Positions 6,254 through 7,763 of a stretch of DNA of 7,763 nucleotides are shown here, piece by piece. Position numbers and translations under genes: made by a program. The notes under the pieces are model-generated. The model was not told the DNA's origin. It saw nothing but the letters and a program-made list of their open reading frames with translations, and ran no database searches. The stretch comes from CAYZZU01 sp964483105. Its GTDB lineage: Bacteria; CG2-30-53-67. Position 1 is the first letter of the stretch; each line of letters starts with the position of its first letter. The stretch is from NCBI GenBank assembly GCA_964483105.1, contig CAYZZU010000062.1, forward strand, positions 1-7,763, in the 5' to 3' direction.

Positions 6254-7408
6254 TTAACGTTCCTCGATGGGCAGGTAGGTTCGATCGCGGGGACCCACGT
6301 AGACGGCCCGGGGCCGGAAGAGGCGGTTCTCTTCCAGGTATTCCAGTGTCCTGGCAACCCATCCTGCGATCCGGCTGACCGCGAAGATCGGCGTGAAGAG
6401 GTTGGTTTCAATTCCGAGGCAGTGGTAGACCAGACCGGAATAGAAATCGACATTGGGAAAGATCCCCTTGTCGGCATAGGCCTCGATTCCTTTCCTTTCG
6501 ACGGCCTGCGCGATCAGGAAGAGCTTTTCCTGCCCGGTTTCCCGGGCGATTTCTTCGGCGTGACTGCGAAGGATCACGGCTCGGGGATCGTAGGTCTTGT
6601 AGACCCGGTGTCCGAAACCCATGATTTTTTCCTTCCCGGCGACTGCCTTTTCGATGTAGGCCTCGGCCTCCTCAACCGAGGAGAGATCCAGGAGCATCCG
6701 GATGACACGCTCGTTTGCGCCGCCGTGCAGCGGTCCCTTCAGTGTGGCGACACCGGCGGCGATCGCGGAGTGGAGATCGCTCAGAGTGGAGGCGACAACC
6801 ATGGTGGCGAAGGTCGAGGCGTTCATGCCGTGATCGGCGTGGAGGATCAGGGCCAGATCCATGGTCTTCGCGGCCACCGGGTCCGGTCTGCGGCCCTGGA
6901 GCATGTAAAGAAAGTTTTCCGCGTGGCTGAGATCGGCGTCGGGAGGGATCGGGGCCAGGTTTTTCTCCATCCGGGCGATCGCCGCTGTGAGGGTTGCGGT
7001 CTGGGCGATCAGTTTAAGCCCCGCTTCTTTTTTGCTTTCGAGGGTGGTCGCGATTCGGCAGGTTTCGTCGATACACTCCAGAAGAGAGATGCCGGAACGA
7101 AGCATCGACATGGGATGACAGGGGCAGGGAAGCCGATCGAGCCTTCTCAGGACCTCATCGGAGATTTTTCTCTGATCGGCGAGGGCCCTCTGGAAGTCGT
7201 TTAATTCCGGTCCGGTGGGGAGCTTTCCATAGAGCAGAAGATATACGACTTCTTCGAAGCAGGACTGTTCCGCGAGATCCCGGATATCATAACCCCGGTA
7301 GGAGAGTTTCCCGGCGGGACCGTCCACGTATCCGATCCGCGTGATATTGGATATTACCCCCTCCAGGCCTTTCGCGAATTCCTGATTTTTCTTGTTTTTC
7401 ATGTTCAT
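6254..7408 (-). CDS. gltA: Citrate synthase (or 2-methylcitrate synthase)
   Basis: This 384-residue cytoplasmic enzyme condenses acetyl-CoA with oxaloacetate to citrate, the entry step of the TCA cycle. The length fits the short, typically dimeric bacterial/archaeal-type citrate synthases. Family motifs occur in order: N-terminal KLSYRGYDIRDLA (34-46), CHPMSMLRSG (97-106), LILHADHGMNAST (187-199), GPLHGGAN (225-232) with catalytic H228, GFGHRVYKTYDPRA (264-277) with H267, and FPNVDFYSG (317-325) with catalytic D321. All catalytic residues are intact. The ATG at 7406-7408 has GGGAG about 6 bases upstream; a second ATG at codon 3 is less well spaced. No prpB, prpD or acetyl-CoA ligase is present, so methylcitrate synthase (PrpC) activity cannot be excluded but is not suggested. 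The gene has its own promoter-like sequence just upstream and is separated by 190 bp from the cytochrome that follows. Confidence 0.95.
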   Translation of the reverse strand: MNMKNKKNQEFAKGLEGVISNITRIGYVDGPAGKLSYRGYDIRDLAEQSCFEEVVYLLLYGKLPTGPELNDFQRALADQRKISDEVLRRLDRLPCPCHPMSMLRSGISLLECIDETCRIATTLESKKEAGLKLIAQTATLTAAIARMEKNLAPIPPDADLSHAENFLYMLQGRRPDPVAAKTMDLALILHADHGMNASTFATMVVASTLSDLHSAIAAGVATLKGPLHGGANERVIRMLLDLSSVEEAEAYIEKAVAGKEKIMGFGHRVYKTYDPRAVILRSHAEEIARETGQEKLFLIAQAVERKGIEAYADKGIFPNVDFYSGLVYHCLGIETNLFTPIFAVSRIAGWVARTLEYLEENRLFRPRAVYVGPRDRTYLPIEER

Positions 7409-7425
7409 AAAAGGCTCCCATCCAT

Positions 7426-7454
7426 ATTTTATCAGGGATCATCCGGCTTGTCAC
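7426..7454 (-). promoter_or_regulatory. Sigma-70-type promoter for citrate synthase
   Basis: GTGACA (7449-7454) matches the -35 consensus at 5 of 6 positions. A 17-base spacer leads to TAAAAT (7426-7431), which matches the -10 at 5 of 6. The predicted transcription start near 7419 gives a very short leader of about 11 bases that still contains GGGAG for ribosome binding. The position, directly upstream of the gene on the correct strand, supports the call. Confidence 0.5.
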
Positions 7455-7493
7455 TCAGGGTCCCCCCGAATCCAGCGATAGCGATAGAGATGT

Positions 7494-7649
7494 TCAGATC
7501 GTTTTGTTGTGGAAGCTCGTTTTGAAAAGTGTCCGGAGTGTTTTTTTGTACCATTCAGGGAAGTCCTGATCAAATTCCTGTTGACGGGGGGCCACACAAT
7601 CCCGGACGTTTCTCTTCCTGGAATTTTGTAACCAATTGTTTTTGTTCAT
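7494..7649 (-). CDS. Possible small protein (51 residues), unrecognised
   Basis: An ATG at 7647-7649 opens a 51-codon frame ending in TGA at 7494-7496. The predicted product is basic and polar. Its N-terminus is MNKNNWLQNSRKR and its second half contains EFDQDFPEWYKKTL, which could be helical. There is no signal peptide, membrane segment or recognised domain. The frame stays open upstream to about 7743 but has no other ATG there. No good Shine-Dalgarno precedes the ATG (only A-rich sequence), and the codons are more A-rich than those of the neighbours. It lies 85 bases upstream of the citrate synthase, before that gene's promoter. It may be a real small gene or a chance ORF. Confidence 0.25.
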   Translation of the reverse strand: MNKNNWLQNSRKRNVRDCVAPRQQEFDQDFPEWYKKTLRTLFKTSFHNKTI

Positions 7650-7763
7650 TTTCTTTGCTCGTCCAAAGAAGATGGAGTCGTTGGAAGTCTTATTTCCCCT
7701 CCCCTGGCGGCTGTGTCGTAATTCGCAGCAGGGAGCGGTTAATTATTTTGATTTGAGGCCATG

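Larger units (their letters stand above)
7409..7763. other. Mostly non-coding right margin
   Basis: This stretch of 355 bases lies upstream of the citrate synthase. It holds the promoter at 7426-7454 and one doubtful small ORF at 7494-7649. In 7650-7763 I see no convincing gene, RNA or repeat. The last three bases are ATG on the plus strand, preceded too closely by GAGG. That could be the start of a divergent gene outside the window, but nothing more can be said. Confidence 0.5.

Noticed and set aside
7761..7763. Plus-strand ATG at the right edge as the start of a divergent gene.
   Set aside because: The GAGG is only two bases away, no promoter is evident, and no coding sequence is visible.

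Overview
The window looks like chromosomal DNA from an anaerobic or facultative, cytochrome-rich bacterium, most likely of the Desulfobacterota (former Deltaproteobacteria) or a neighbouring phylum. The basis is two different pentaheme c-type cytochromes, an NtrC-type sigma-54 response regulator with its sensor kinase, and a compact bacterial citrate synthase. This placement is inferred from gene content and protein style, not from a search. All confident genes lie on the minus strand, so transcription runs from right to left.

Layout in order of transcription. At the right end (7409-7763) is a mostly non-coding stretch with one possible 51-residue ORF (7494-7649) and a good sigma-70-type promoter (7426-7454). 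It is followed by a citrate/methylcitrate synthase (6254-7408). A 190-bp gap contains a GGTACC-cored inverted repeat and a weaker promoter candidate. Next is a pentaheme cytochrome of the cytochrome c554-like type with a beta-rich C-terminal half (4888-6063). After a 164-bp gap comes a tightly packed four-gene run: a periplasmic PhnD-like binding protein (3815-4723), a membrane sensor histidine kinase (2351-3808), a sigma-54-dependent response regulator (931-2346) and a second pentaheme cytochrome (88-921). The gaps inside this run are only 6, 4 and 9 bases. The left edge carries a short motif resembling dispersed REP-like sequences.

The most interesting unit is the PhnD-like protein, kinase and regulator set, organised as a putative three-component signalling system. 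The periplasmic protein would bind a small ligand and present it to the kinase, which phosphorylates the regulator, which then activates sigma-54 promoters. Known systems with the same logic include AioX-AioS-AioR (arsenite) and TorT-TorS-TorR (TMAO). TtrS-type kinases carry a PhnD-like sensor domain fused to the kinase. Co-transcription with a multiheme cytochrome, and a second cytochrome just upstream, suggest the system controls or senses a respiratory substrate. The ligand cannot be read from the sequence. The citrate synthase appears to be a separate transcription unit.
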